Part shown: piece after piece, positions 1 through 9,286 of the stretch | Numbering within the stretch: the stretch's first letter is position 1 | How the letters are laid out: the number at the start of each line of letters is the position of its first letter | Source: JAGWBD01 sp965220615 | GTDB taxonomy: Bacteria > Chloroflexota > Anaerolineae > Aggregatilineales > Phototrophicaceae | Length of the DNA: 64,000 bases | Assembly (NCBI GenBank): GCA_965220615.1 | Contig: CBDCQL010000002.1 | Location: 2,046,001-2,110,000 of the forward strand | Direction: 5' to 3' | Position numbers and translations under genes: made by a program | Notes under the pieces: model-generated | Seen by the model: only the letters and a program-made list of their open reading frames with translations | What the model was told of the DNA's origin: nothing | Database searches by the model: none

Positions 1-1122
1 GCCCGCATCACCGGTGGACTCGTGATCAAGCGGCGTGGAACGGCCCCGGCGTTGATCGTCAATGCCATGGAGATCGATGAGGCGCGCCGCAGCGGGCTGC
101 CGGCCATCAGCTGGAACGAGCTGGGCTGGGCGCAATTGCTGGAGGAATGCGGCGGAGATCGCGACCGTACCCAGGTCAGCATGTGGCAACGCGCCCTGCA
201 GCGGCTGGACGTGCCGCAGGGACGAATCGGGATTTACGGCACGGCGGCCGCCCACAGGCTGATCGAGCTTCTGCCCGAGCTACAGGCCCTGGAGGGATAC
301 GTCTTTTGCGGCGAGCGGGGCATGACGCTGCTCGACGAGGCAGCCATGACGCGCGATGCCGACGAGATGCGGCGCATTCGCGGCGTCGCCGCCGGCACCA
401 ACGCGACCCTGCGCGCTACCTGGGATTTTATCGCCGGGCACCGGGCAGTAGGGGGCCTCGTCTGCGATGCGCAGGGTGTTGCCCTGACCATCGGCGCCCT
501 GCGGCGTTTCGTGCGACGCACCCTGCTGGATTACGATCTGGAAGACACGGGCATGATCCTCGCCCAGGGGCGCGACGCAGGTTTTCCGCACAGCCGGGGC
601 CGCGATGACCAACCACTGCGCTGCGGCCAGACCCTGGTTTTCGATCTCTTCCCGCGTGAGTACGGTGGTGGCTACTATCATGACGTCACCCGCACCTGGT
701 GCCCCGGCCACGTGCCCGACGAGATCGCCGACGTCCACGAGACCGTGTCGCGGGCCTTTGAGGTCGCGCTGGAGGCCTGGAACGAACCGGGGCAACCGGC
801 GCGCGAGTTGCAGGAAGCGGTGCTGGACTTTTTTGAGAACGCAGGGCATCCCACCTCGCGAAGCGATCCCGGCAATGAAGTCGGCTACGTGCACAGCCTG
901 GGGCACGGCCTCGGCATGGCCATCCACGAACGCCCCTCGCTCTCGCACACCAGTGACGATTGTCTTCAGGTCGGCAACGTCCTCAGCATCGAGCCCGGCC
1001 TTTACTATCCGGAACGCGGTTTCGGGCTGCGTCTGGAGGATACGGTGACAATTGACGAAAGCGGCGCGCTGGTCACCCTGACTGACTTTCACAAGCGCCT
1101 GCTGCTGCCCCTGCAGGGTTGA
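1..1122 (+). CDS. M24 family metallopeptidase (Xaa-Pro aminopeptidase-like), 5' partial
   Basis: This is the 3' part of a metal-dependent peptidase of the M24 (creatinase/aminopeptidase P) family, cytosolic enzymes that usually release N-terminal residues preceding proline. The frame is open to base 1, and the residues ahead of the first GTG (nt 22) read as normal coding sequence, so the true start is probably upstream of the window. The five expected metal ligands appear in order: Asp in VFDLFP (nt 643), Asp in HDVTRT, His in LGHGLG, Glu in SIEPGLY and Glu in LRLEDT. The peptide specificity cannot be read from sequence. The next gene begins 11 bases after the stop and is probably co-transcribed. 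Confidence 0.88.
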   Translation, partial: ARITGGLVIKRRGTAPALIVNAMEIDEARRSGLPAISWNELGWAQLLEECGGDRDRTQVSMWQRALQRLDVPQGRIGIYGTAAAHRLIELLPELQALEGYVFCGERGMTLLDEAAMTRDADEMRRIRGVAAGTNATLRATWDFIAGHRAVGGLVCDAQGVALTIGALRRFVRRTLLDYDLEDTGMILAQGRDAGFPHSRGRDDQPLRCGQTLVFDLFPREYGGGYYHDVTRTWCPGHVPDEIADVHETVSRAFEVALEAWNEPGQPARELQEAVLDFFENAGHPTSRSDPGNEVGYVHSLGHGLGMAIHERPSLSHTSDDCLQVGNVLSIEPGLYYPERGFGLRLEDTVTIDESGALVTLTDFHKRLLLPLQG

Positions 1123-1133
1123 TGGAGAGAGGT

Positions 1134-2528
1134 ATGACACCAGGAACGGCGGAGAATCCGCTGCGCGTTGCCATCATCGGGTCGGGCCCCTCGGGTTTCT
1201 ATGCGGCCGAGCGTCTGCAACGCGAAAAGGGTTTGCACGCGGCCATCGACATGTTCGAACGCCTGCCCACGCCCTACGGCCTGGTCCGCGGCGGCGTCGC
1301 GCCCGACCATCAGAAGATCAAGTCCGTCACCCGCGTCTACGACCGCATCGCGGCGAAGGATGGCTTCCGCTTTTTCGGCAACATCACCTATGGCAGCGAC
1401 ATTCACCTGGCGGACCTGCAGGCCCATTACCACGGGGCGATCTTCGCCGTCGGCGCCCAGACCGACCGCGAACTGGGCATCCCCGGCGAGGACTTGCCGG
1501 GCAGCCACGCCGCCACAGAATTCGTCGCCTGGTACAACGCCCACCCGGACTATTGCGACCGTTGCTTCGACCTCTCCACCACGGACGTGGCCGTCATCGG
1601 CCTCGGCAACGTCGCCATGGACGTGGTGCGCATCCTGGCCCGCACGACGGCCGAGTTGCAGCAGACCGACATCGCCGACTACGCGCTGGATGCGCTGGCC
1701 GCCAGCCAGGTGCGCAACGTTTACGTGCTGGGGCGGCGCGGCCCGGCCCAGTCCGCCTTCACCAACCCGGAAATCCGCGAACTGGGCGAGATGGAAGACG
1801 CGGAAGTCATCGTCGCGCCGGAAGAAGTGGAACTGGACCCGCACAGCCGCGCCTACGTCGACAGCGGCGAAAGCCGCACCGCCACCCGCAACGTCGAGAT
1901 CTTGACCAACTATTCCCTTGAGGAATCACAGGGAAAGGGCTGCCGCATCATCATGCGCTTTCTCACGTCCCCCGTCGAAATCCTCGGCGACGGCCGCGTC
2001 GAAGCCATGCGTCTGGTGCGCAACGAGTTGCAACTGCGCGACAACGGCTACCTCAGCGCCCGACCGACCGACATCTATGAGACCATCCCCGTCGGCCTGG
2101 TCTTCCGCTCGGTCGGCTATCGTGGCGTGCCCCTGCCCGACATCCCCTTTTACGAGCCCTGGGGCATCATCCCCAACGAAAAGGGGCGGGTCCTGCGCGA
2201 GCAGGACGGCGCCAATTCCCTGACCGGTCTTTACGTCGTGGGTTGGATCAAGCGCGGCCCCAGCGGCGTCATCGGCACCAACAAGCCCGACTCCGTCGAA
2301 ACGGTCACCATGCTGCTGGAAGACTGCGCTGCCGGTCAACTGTGGCAGCCGACGGCCCCGGCCCCCGCCGCCGTCGACGATCTGCTGGTCGCACGCGGGC
2401 TGCGGCCCGTCACTTTCGCGGACTGGCAGACCCTGGATGCCCTGGAACAGGAGCGAGGCGAGGCGCTGGGCCGGCCGCGCCTCAAGTACAGCCGCGTGGA
2501 GGAAATGTTGGCGGCGCTGAACCGCTAG
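1134..2528 (+). CDS. Ferredoxin-NADP+ reductase-like FAD oxidoreductase (adrenodoxin reductase family)
   Basis: The product is a two-domain flavoprotein of the adrenodoxin reductase/FprA family, which moves electrons between NADPH and ferredoxin. The FAD-binding GSGPSG motif is at residues 16-21, a second Rossmann motif (VIGLGNVAMD) lies near residue 155, and the family C-terminal stretch KRGPSGVIGTNKPD is near residue 370. A longer reading from TTG 1119 or ATG 1122 is possible. I chose ATG 1134 because GGAG at 1124-1127 lies six bases ahead of it. At 464 aa the length is normal. The partner ferredoxin is not in the window, so the electron acceptor is unknown. Confidence 0.88.
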   Translation: MTPGTAENPLRVAIIGSGPSGFYAAERLQREKGLHAAIDMFERLPTPYGLVRGGVAPDHQKIKSVTRVYDRIAAKDGFRFFGNITYGSDIHLADLQAHYHGAIFAVGAQTDRELGIPGEDLPGSHAATEFVAWYNAHPDYCDRCFDLSTTDVAVIGLGNVAMDVVRILARTTAELQQTDIADYALDALAASQVRNVYVLGRRGPAQSAFTNPEIRELGEMEDAEVIVAPEEVELDPHSRAYVDSGESRTATRNVEILTNYSLEESQGKGCRIIMRFLTSPVEILGDGRVEAMRLVRNELQLRDNGYLSARPTDIYETIPVGLVFRSVGYRGVPLPDIPFYEPWGIIPNEKGRVLREQDGANSLTGLYVVGWIKRGPSGVIGTNKPDSVETVTMLLEDCAAGQLWQPTAPAPAAVDDLLVARGLRPVTFADWQTLDALEQERGEALGRPRLKYSRVEEMLAALNR

Positions 2529-3463
2529 CCAGGGCCCCGGGCCAGATTGGCCAGCGCGGGGCCGGCATCCCGGAAGCGGAAGGTGTAGCCCAGTTCCAGC
2601 AGACGCTGCGGCAGGGCCCACTGCCCTTCCAGCACCACCATCGCCACCTCGCCGAACAGGGCGCGAAACAGAAAACCAGGCACCGGAAACAGCGACGGGC
2701 GACGCAACACGGCGCCCAGTTCGCGGCTGAACTGCGCGTTGGTCAGGGGCGTCGGCGCCGACAGGTTGAAGGCCCCGGCCGCTCCACTGTGGCGCAGCAG
2801 ATAACGAATCGAGCCCACCTGGTCCGCCGGGTGAATCCACGGGAAGGGCTGGCGGCCGTTGCCCAGCGGCCCGCCGGCGAACATGCGGAAGGGCAAGGCC
2901 ATCCGCTGCAGCGCGCCGCCCTCGAAACTCAGCACGATACCCGTGCGAATGACGGCGCGGCGCACGCCCATGGCTTCAACAGCAGCGGTGGAGTCTTCCC
3001 AGTCCAGGCAGACCTGCGCCAGCCAGTCGTTACCGGCCGGCGATTCCTCGGTGACGTCGACGTCGGCGCTATGGGTGCCGTAGTAGCCGACAGCCGAGGA
3101 CTGCACCAGCACCGAGGGTCGCTTGTCGGCTTGCTCTATCGCCTCGCAAATGGCCGCGCCGGCGTTGACGCGACTGTCACGAATGAGTTGCTTGCGCTCG
3201 GCAGTCCAGCGCGCCGGCAGAAAGCCCTCGCCCGCGATACTGGCGCCGGCAAGATTGACGATGGCGTCGGCGCCGTCGGCCAGTTCGCCCCAGCCGGCTG
3301 CACTGCGCGCGTCCCAGCCCTCCACCCTCACCCGCGGGCCCAGACCCTGCGCCAGCGCCGGGCTGCGACTGAGCACAATCACTTCATGGTCGTCCGCGGC
3401 CAGGGAATTCGCCAGCGCGCGTCCGATCAAGCCACTTCCGCCTGCGATCAGTACTCGCATCAC
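2525..3463 (-). CDS. TIGR01777-family NAD(P)-binding epimerase-like protein
   Basis: This is a short-chain dehydrogenase/epimerase of the TIGR01777 (YfcH/SulA) group. It has an N-terminal Rossmann motif GGSGLIG at residues 8-14, an SAVGYYG active-site region near the middle, and a C-terminal DUF1731-like tail (LLELGYTFRFRD). The substrate of this group is not established, so no reaction is assigned. The 312-aa length matches the family. The gene converges with the upstream reductase and their stop codons overlap by four bases. Its ATG overlaps the stop of the next minus-strand gene (3460), so it is translated last in that run. Confidence 0.85.
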   Translation of the reverse strand: MMRVLIAGGSGLIGRALANSLAADDHEVIVLSRSPALAQGLGPRVRVEGWDARSAAGWGELADGADAIVNLAGASIAGEGFLPARWTAERKQLIRDSRVNAGAAICEAIEQADKRPSVLVQSSAVGYYGTHSADVDVTEESPAGNDWLAQVCLDWEDSTAAVEAMGVRRAVIRTGIVLSFEGGALQRMALPFRMFAGGPLGNGRQPFPWIHPADQVGSIRYLLRHSGAAGAFNLSAPTPLTNAQFSRELGAVLRRPSLFPVPGFLFRALFGEVAMVVLEGQWALPQRLLELGYTFRFRDAGPALANLARGPG

Positions 3464-5343
3464 CCCTTCTCCCCGGTAATCTCCAGCGTCCCAACCACCA
3501 GATGATCCGCATCGCCAACCGGCAATCGCTGTCCCGGATCACTTTCAGTATACAGGCCGACAATCAATGTGTATCGACCCGCCGCCAGGCCTTCAGGCAG
3601 CATCAATGCGCGTCGGTCCATGACCGTCTCGCCCGGGGTCCAGGTATCGGTCGGGGCCAGACCGCCCCCGGGAACGTTGTCGTGCTGGGCGACCAGGACG
3701 CCATCGGCATCCAGCAACTGCGAAAAGACCTTGTAACGCGGCGCCAGGGCGGCCTCCGCGCGCCAGTCCAGCTGCAACTGCAGCACCTCACCGGCATCCA
3801 GGCGCAGTGCGTTGCGCGCATGCCGCAGCAGCACGACGTGGTCGCCAAAACGCGCGTCCGGCATCTCCACGATGGGGAGGGAACGGGCGACGCTGTAGGT
3901 CACGAGACGTACGTCGCCGTACCAGCGGCTGTCGGCGACGTGCGCCCCTTCGACCAGCGCGCGCTCGACGACGCCCTGCGGGTCACGTTCCCTTTCGCCC
4001 CAGAAAAGCGCGTATACCCTGCGCGCCTGGGCGACGCCACCCCGAAGCCGTCGCAACGCCTCTTCGTCCACGGGCCCCGTGCCCGGCGGCATCGGCAGGA
4101 CCTGCGCCTCGCCCCGGTAGTAATAGCGGAATACTTCCACCTGGTTGGGAGCATTGAGCACGATCAGGTCTTCATCCGTCAGGCCGACGCTGATGTAGGC
4201 GACCAGGCCGCGGTAGTCCGTGCGCTGGTAGGCCGCGTCGTGCCCCAGGGGCCCCAGCGAGAGCGCCACGCCCGTCAGCAGCAGCGCGCCGGCGGCCAGC
4301 GCGAACGCGCGTAACAGGGGCGCCGGGCAGCTCCACAGCCAGGCGAATCCGCGCCCGGCCCACAGCGCGAACCCTGCCTGGGCCGGCAGCAGAAACTTGA
4401 GACTGGCCTCGCGATACAGGCCCAGCGCCAGAAAGGCGCCGCAGGGCGTCAGGGCCCAGACCAGGGGCAGCCCGCTGCGCCACAAGGCCCGGCGCGACGG
4501 CACGCTGCCAGCCAGAATCAGCAGCAGGGCCGACCCCGCCGCGACCGCCTGCCAGTCGGCTGTCAGGCTGGCGAAGGAAGGGCCCACGGCCAGCAGCGGG
4601 TAAAGCCTTTGCAGCGCCATCCCGCCTGAAAGCGCGGCGCCCGTCGCGGGCCAGGCACTGACGCGCTCCAGCGCCGTCGCCAGCCAGGGCAGAAACAACA
4701 GCAGGGCGAATCCAGCGGCGGCCAGCAGAGCCACCAGGCGGTCTCGCGTCGCCCTGTGGCGCGGCGATGCGCCGCCCAGCCACAGCAACGCCACCCCGCC
4801 CTGCGCCAGCATCACGAAGGGCCAGGCGTAGTGCGTCCACAGGCCCGCGGCGTTGACCAGCGCCAGGGCCAGCACGCGCATGCGGCCCGGCCGCAGCAGG
4901 AGCGCCGTCAGGACCAGCGCCGCAGCCGCTCCCCACAGCCCCAGCAGCGCGTACATGCGCGTCTCCTGCGCGTACCAGATGCTGAAGCCGTTCAACGCCA
5001 GCAGCAGGGCCGCCGCCAGACCGGCCGTGAACCCGAAGAGGAGGCGGCCGGCGGCCAGGGTACAGGCGGCCCCGAGGACGCTGACCAGCGCGGAAAACAG
5101 GCGCAGGGCAAATTCGCTGTCGCCCGTCAGGCGCGCCCAGAGGTGCAGCGACCAGTAATAACCCGGCGGATGAATGTCGCGCGCGGCGTGTACGGCGATG
5201 TCCGCCAGGTTTCGCCCCGCCTGCACCACGCTGTTGCCCTCGTCGCTCCACAGCGACTGGACGCCAATGGCATGCGTGCGTAGCGCCGTCGCCGCCAGCA
5301 GCACCAGCAGCGGCGCCAGCCAGCGCCAGAAGGCCAGGGTCAT
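3460..5343 (-). CDS. GT39-like membrane glycosyltransferase with C-terminal beta domain
   Basis: This polytopic membrane protein resembles the dolichyl-phosphate-mannose/ArnT-type glycosyltransferases (GT39/GT83), which move sugars from polyprenyl phosphate carriers on the outer side of the membrane. The first external loop carries the hallmark LWSDE acid, followed by DIHPPGYY, then about ten hydrophobic segments. The last 130 residues are soluble and contain a compact domain (QLLDADG through LPEGLAAGRYTLIVG) that recurs at the end of the protein at 35030-36973. I chose ATG 5343, which overlaps the previous stop as ATGA, over an in-frame codon 36 bases upstream. The acceptor is unknown. Confidence 0.8.
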   Translation of the reverse strand: MTLAFWRWLAPLLVLLAATALRTHAIGVQSLWSDEGNSVVQAGRNLADIAVHAARDIHPPGYYWSLHLWARLTGDSEFALRLFSALVSVLGAACTLAAGRLLFGFTAGLAAALLLALNGFSIWYAQETRMYALLGLWGAAAALVLTALLLRPGRMRVLALALVNAAGLWTHYAWPFVMLAQGGVALLWLGGASPRHRATRDRLVALLAAAGFALLLFLPWLATALERVSAWPATGAALSGGMALQRLYPLLAVGPSFASLTADWQAVAAGSALLLILAGSVPSRRALWRSGLPLVWALTPCGAFLALGLYREASLKFLLPAQAGFALWAGRGFAWLWSCPAPLLRAFALAAGALLLTGVALSLGPLGHDAAYQRTDYRGLVAYISVGLTDEDLIVLNAPNQVEVFRYYYRGEAQVLPMPPGTGPVDEEALRRLRGGVAQARRVYALFWGERERDPQGVVERALVEGAHVADSRWYGDVRLVTYSVARSLPIVEMPDARFGDHVVLLRHARNALRLDAGEVLQLQLDWRAEAALAPRYKVFSQLLDADGVLVAQHDNVPGGGLAPTDTWTPGETVMDRRALMLPEGLAAGRYTLIVGLYTESDPGQRLPVGDADHLVVGTLEITGEKG

Positions 5344-6992
5344 CGCCGGCGCCAGTTCAGGGCGTCGAACAGGACCCACAGCAGCATCCCGGCGCCGATC
5401 AGCAACGCCGCCAGAGGACCAAACAGCGTCGCCCAGGATCGGTCGCTGACGATGATGCTGTCCACCTGAAGCGCCTCGCCTTCCCCGTCGGACAGGCGAG
5501 TGTCATGCGTTTGCGTCAGCGCCGAACGCGCCAGCAGCAGTCGCTCCCAACCACCGCTGCGCAACACCCGCGCCCATACGTGTGTGCCCCTGGCGCGAAA
5601 GGTCAGTTCATCGGCCTCCAGCAGCTCGCCGAACTGCGCGTCAGGCTGCGCCCGCAACAGCGCATTGCCGGCCTGAATCTCCCGCGCTTCGGCCTGATGC
5701 ACGCCGGGATACAGGGTCGGCACTTCTTCGGCGATGTGTTTCTTCGCGCTCTCGTACACTGGCAGCGGCGTGAAGTCCGGCTCCAGCATGCGGAAGTAAT
5801 ACCAGCTCTGGTTGCGTTCGCTGTCCCCCGGCCGCTTCAGAAACCAGTAAAAGAGGACGCCCGTCCAGGGCCACTCTTCCTGCGCGCGCTTCCAGGCTTG
5901 CGGCAGATAGCGCGCCGCCTGCTCCTGCGTGACGACGCCGTAGTTGGCGCGCCCGCTGACGTCCGGCGGCACGTCCGGCGCGTCGATCGGGTTCCAGGCG
6001 ACTTCGGTGAGCCAGATCGGCTTGTGCGCGTCGCCATGCGCCACCATCAGGTCGCGAACGTAAAGATTGTGCGCGAAATTGAAGCGGGTGGGACGCATGC
6101 GCCGGTCCTGCGGGCCGCTGTTGAAACCGTAGCCCTGCGCCGCCATGACGTCGAAGCAGTCCGCCGCGCCGGCCGCGTACATGCGCTCCAGAAACACGTA
6201 GTCGTTCAGGTTGCGACCGCTTACTTCGATGGTGGGCGCCAGCGCGCCGCTGACCACGACGTTGGCCGGGTCGACGGCTTTCAGGGCCGCGTGACCGCGA
6301 CAGAGCAGTTGTGTATAGGCTTCCGGGTCTACGTCGCGATTGCCCCACTCGGGGTAGATGTTGGGTTCGTTCCACACCTGCCAGTAGCGAATGCGCCCTC
6401 GATAGCGTTCGGCGACCGCCCGCACATAGCTCGCGAAGTCTTCGAGATCATCGGGTGGCGCCTGGTCGCCGGCCCCGGCGTCCGCCCGCGACCAGGCCGG
6501 CGGGTTGTCGAGGCGCGCCAGGATCTTCAGTTCGTGCCACTCTGCCAGGGCCACGATGTCGTCGTATTTGTCCCAGGCGGAAATGGCGCCGGTGACGTCC
6601 AGGTTGCGGCGGTCCTCAAAATCGCCGCGCCCGTGTATCTCAATGTCTTCCCAGGGAAACTGCTGCCGAATCCAGCGAAAACCGGCTTCGTTCACCAGTT
6701 CAAGGCTGCGCGCGCGTTTCTCCGGCTCGACTTCCTGCTCAAGAAAGACGTTGACGCCGTAGGGCGAGACGTGGGTATGGGCGATTGCCACCGATGGCCG
6801 CGTGACGGGCTGCACCCGAATCAGGTTGCCCGCCAGTTCGACCATGCCGCGCAACTGCGCCAGCGGCCGTTCCTCGCCCGTCAGGGCGTAAAACTGCCGC
6901 CAGGCGAGGCCCTGGCCGGCCAGGTCCAGCGCCAGCGCGGCGAGCAGGAGGATGCAGAGCAGGCCGGTGCGGGTCGCCCGGCGCCGGCTCAT
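5340..6992 (-). CDS. Clan-A-like glycoside hydrolase, anchored at both ends
   Basis: The 550-aa protein has a hydrophobic N-terminal anchor (residues 9-26), an extracytoplasmic TIM-barrel-like domain and a C-terminal membrane segment followed by a basic tail. The barrel shows the two glutamates expected of clan A glycoside hydrolases: an acid/base Glu in VWNEPN and a nucleophile Glu in IWLTEVAWN. It most resembles GH39/GH5-type proteins, but the substrate cannot be deduced. It is coupled by ATGA overlaps to adenine deaminase upstream and the GT39-like enzyme downstream. The pairing with a glycosyltransferase suggests a role in building or trimming a surface glycan (inference). Confidence 0.75.
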   Translation of the reverse strand: MSRRRATRTGLLCILLLAALALDLAGQGLAWRQFYALTGEERPLAQLRGMVELAGNLIRVQPVTRPSVAIAHTHVSPYGVNVFLEQEVEPEKRARSLELVNEAGFRWIRQQFPWEDIEIHGRGDFEDRRNLDVTGAISAWDKYDDIVALAEWHELKILARLDNPPAWSRADAGAGDQAPPDDLEDFASYVRAVAERYRGRIRYWQVWNEPNIYPEWGNRDVDPEAYTQLLCRGHAALKAVDPANVVVSGALAPTIEVSGRNLNDYVFLERMYAAGAADCFDVMAAQGYGFNSGPQDRRMRPTRFNFAHNLYVRDLMVAHGDAHKPIWLTEVAWNPIDAPDVPPDVSGRANYGVVTQEQAARYLPQAWKRAQEEWPWTGVLFYWFLKRPGDSERNQSWYYFRMLEPDFTPLPVYESAKKHIAEEVPTLYPGVHQAEAREIQAGNALLRAQPDAQFGELLEADELTFRARGTHVWARVLRSGGWERLLLARSALTQTHDTRLSDGEGEALQVDSIIVSDRSWATLFGPLAALLIGAGMLLWVLFDALNWRRR

Positions 6993-8785
6993 GCCTCGAT
7001 CACCGGCACGCGTTCAAAGCGCGTCACGTTCACCAGACCCGTGTCCGAGAGGCGCAACTCCGGGATAACCACCAGCGCCAGAAGGGCCAGTTGCATGAAA
7101 CCGTTTTCCATCCGACAGCCGCAATCGCGCATGGCCGCCAGCATCTGCGCCGACTGTTGCGCCACCACCTCCGCGCGTTGATCGGACATCAGTCCCGCAA
7201 TCGGCAACTCGACGAGCGCCGCCACTTCGCCCTCGCGCACCACGGCCACGCCGCCACCGACCCGCGCCAGGGTGTTGACCGCCTGCGCCATGTCGCCCTC
7301 GTCGCTGCCAACCACCAGCAAATGATGGCTGTCGTGCGCCACCGTGCTGGCCACCGCGCAGGGCAGGTTGAAGCCGAAGCCGCTGACAAAGCCGTTGACG
7401 ACCTCGCCGGTGGCCCGGTGGCGTTCCACCAGCGCCGCGCGCAACACGTCCTTCTCCAGGTCCGGCTGCACCACGTGGTCAGCCACGCGCAGCTGGCGCC
7501 GCAAATGAGTCGTGGGCGCCTGGTTCTCCGTGACGCCGATGACGTTGGCGCAGACTTCGCCCTTCGCCGGCGCCACGCGCAGTTCGAAGTCCGCCGCCAC
7601 CAGGTCGCGCGCCAGATGCAGGGATTCGCGGAAGCGTCGTTCGTGTCGCCAGGGCGGCAGGTCCAGCAATAGCTCGCCGTCCTGCGCGGCCAGCTCGCCG
7701 TTAACAATGACCGCGCCGGCGCGAAAGTCGTCCAGACTGTCGGCCAGCACGATGTCCGCGTATCGCCCCGGCGCCAGGCAACCCAGGTCGCGGTCCACGC
7801 CGAAGTGCCGCGCCGTGTTGATCGTCATCATCTGCAGCGCCACGAGCGGATCGCAACCCTCGTCAATGGCGTGGCGCAAGACGCGGTCCATGTGGCCTTC
7901 CTGCACCAGGGTGGCGGCGTGCACGTCGTCGGTGCAGAGAATGAACTGCTGCGGGTCCAGCCCCCTGTCAGTAATGGCCGTGATCTGCGCGGCCACGTCG
8001 TGCCAGGCGGAGCCGTAACGGATCATCGCGCGCTGGCCGCGACGCGCGCGCTCAATCGCCTCCCACTCCCGCATCGTCTCGTGGTCGTCCGCGGGCCCGG
8101 CCGCCAGATATCCGTGAAATTCGCGTTCCATCGCCGGGCTGGCGTAATGCCCGCCGACCGTCTTGCCGCTGCGCATCGTAACGTCGATCATGTCGCGCAT
8201 CGTGTCGTCGTTGGCGGCGACCGCCGGGAAATTCATCACCTCGCCCAGGCCGATGATGCCCGGCCAGTGGATGGCCTGCGCCACGTGCTCCGCTGTGATC
8301 TGCGCGCCCGCGTTTTCCAGGCCCGGCGCGGAAGGCACGCAGGAAGGCATCTGGATGAAGACGTTGATCGGCATGGCCGCGGCTTCCTCGACCATCATGC
8401 GCACGCCGTCGAGGCCGAATACATTGGCAATTTCATGCGGGTCGGCGAAGATGGCTGTCGTGCCGCGCGGTAGCACGGCGCGCACGTATTCCGTGATGCT
8501 GCACATGCTGCTTTCCACGTGCATGTGGGCATCCGTCAGACCCGGCAGCATGCAGCGGCCGGCGGCCTCGATCACCTGCGTCTCCGGCCCGATGCAGTAG
8601 CCGGCGTCGCTCACGATACAGGCGATGCGCCCGGCGCGAACGGCGATATCCATGCCGGGCAGCAACTCGCGGGTCAGCACGTTGACCCAGCGCCCGCCCC
8701 GAACGACAAGCTCCGCCGGCGCGCGGCCGGTCGCCACGTCCACCAGTTGCGGCGCCACCTCATGCCATGGCTTGCGCGCGCGCAT
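6989..8785 (-). CDS. ade: Adenine deaminase
   Basis: Adenine deaminase (EC 3.5.4.2) converts adenine to hypoxanthine and ammonia, feeding the purine salvage pathway in the cytosol. The 598-aa protein has the amidohydrolase fold. The metal motif DAHMHVESSM lies at residues 85-94, FADPHEIANVFG follows, and a second half carries VASTVAHDSHHLLVVG, both typical of Ade. Length and domain order match the family. It is the first gene of the minus-strand run ending at 3460. A TATACT hexamer lies just upstream on the minus strand, but the -35 is weak. Its salvage role fits the xpt-guaA pair that diverges from it. Confidence 0.93.
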   Translation of the reverse strand: MRARKPWHEVAPQLVDVATGRAPAELVVRGGRWVNVLTRELLPGMDIAVRAGRIACIVSDAGYCIGPETQVIEAAGRCMLPGLTDAHMHVESSMCSITEYVRAVLPRGTTAIFADPHEIANVFGLDGVRMMVEEAAAMPINVFIQMPSCVPSAPGLENAGAQITAEHVAQAIHWPGIIGLGEVMNFPAVAANDDTMRDMIDVTMRSGKTVGGHYASPAMEREFHGYLAAGPADDHETMREWEAIERARRGQRAMIRYGSAWHDVAAQITAITDRGLDPQQFILCTDDVHAATLVQEGHMDRVLRHAIDEGCDPLVALQMMTINTARHFGVDRDLGCLAPGRYADIVLADSLDDFRAGAVIVNGELAAQDGELLLDLPPWRHERRFRESLHLARDLVAADFELRVAPAKGEVCANVIGVTENQAPTTHLRRQLRVADHVVQPDLEKDVLRAALVERHRATGEVVNGFVSGFGFNLPCAVASTVAHDSHHLLVVGSDEGDMAQAVNTLARVGGGVAVVREGEVAALVELPIAGLMSDQRAEVVAQQSAQMLAAMRDCGCRMENGFMQLALLALVVIPELRLSDTGLVNVTRFERVPVIEA

Positions 8786-8857
8786 TGCTCACCTCCCCGC
8801 TTTGGGCGAGTATACCAGCGCAGCAGCCACAGGGTTCTGCCAGGCCCCGGCGGGGGG

Positions 8858-8863
8858 TATACT
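8858..8863 (+). promoter_or_regulatory. Candidate -10 element (TATACT) for the EthD-like gene
   Basis: TATACT lies 32 bases upstream of the EthD-like start. The best -35 at 17 bases spacing is only TTCTGC. The same hexamer recurs upstream of several other genes in this window. Confidence 0.4.
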
Positions 8864-8895
8864 GGGCCCACGCCGCCGGGACAGAGCGAGGCGCC

Positions 8896-9234
8896 ATGTC
8901 CAGCTTCATGAGCAAGTTCATGATTCTCTTCGGCAAGCCGCAGGAGCCGGGAGAATTCGAGGACATCTACAACGACTTCTTTTCGCTGGTGGAGAAGATG
9001 CCCAACATCAGCCGCCGCCAGGTGATCGACATCCTCGGCAGCCCGGTCGGTGAAACGCAACTCTTTCGCATTCTGGAACTGTATTTCGACGACCGTGCCA
9101 AAATGGAGACCGCTCTCACGTCCAACGCGGGGCAGAAGGCCGGCCAGGAACTGGGTCGTTTGCCCGCCGGTTCCTTCGAAATGGTGTTCGCCGAAGTCTA
9201 TGAAGAGGATGGCGGGAGCACCCCGACGACCTGA
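8896..9234 (+). CDS. EthD family protein
   Basis: This small protein (112 aa) has the ferredoxin-like EthD/dimeric alpha-beta barrel fold. It shows a MILFGKPQEPGEFEDIYN opening strand-helix, central LGSPVGETQLFRILELYF, and a closing FEMVFAEVYEED strand. EthD proteins accompany oxidative degradation systems, but the reaction of stand-alone members is unknown. The longer upstream frame back to 8767 overlaps the divergent gene and looks non-coding. ATG 8896 is preceded by GAGG at 8888-8891 and is the likely start. It is 52 bases ahead of xpt on the same strand and may share its transcript. Confidence 0.8.
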   Translation: MSSFMSKFMILFGKPQEPGEFEDIYNDFFSLVEKMPNISRRQVIDILGSPVGETQLFRILELYFDDRAKMETALTSNAGQKAGQELGRLPAGSFEMVFAEVYEEDGGSTPTT

Positions 9235-9286
9235 GCGCGGTTGCCCGCCGTCCTGTTTACCGGCAAGCAAGGGGGTTGCGACGTCC

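Noticed and set aside
2243..3505. Long plus-strand frame antisense to the SDR epimerase gene (also similar ones at 5505-7181, 38042-39541, 39659-41203, 41554-42999 and 46827-48077)
   Set aside because: These are GC-rich shadow frames of well-supported genes, rich in Arg/Gln/His/Ala, without domain motifs or ribosome sites.
9235..9286. Purine riboswitch ahead of xpt-guaA
   Set aside because: The gap is only 52 bases and shows no purine aptamer features.
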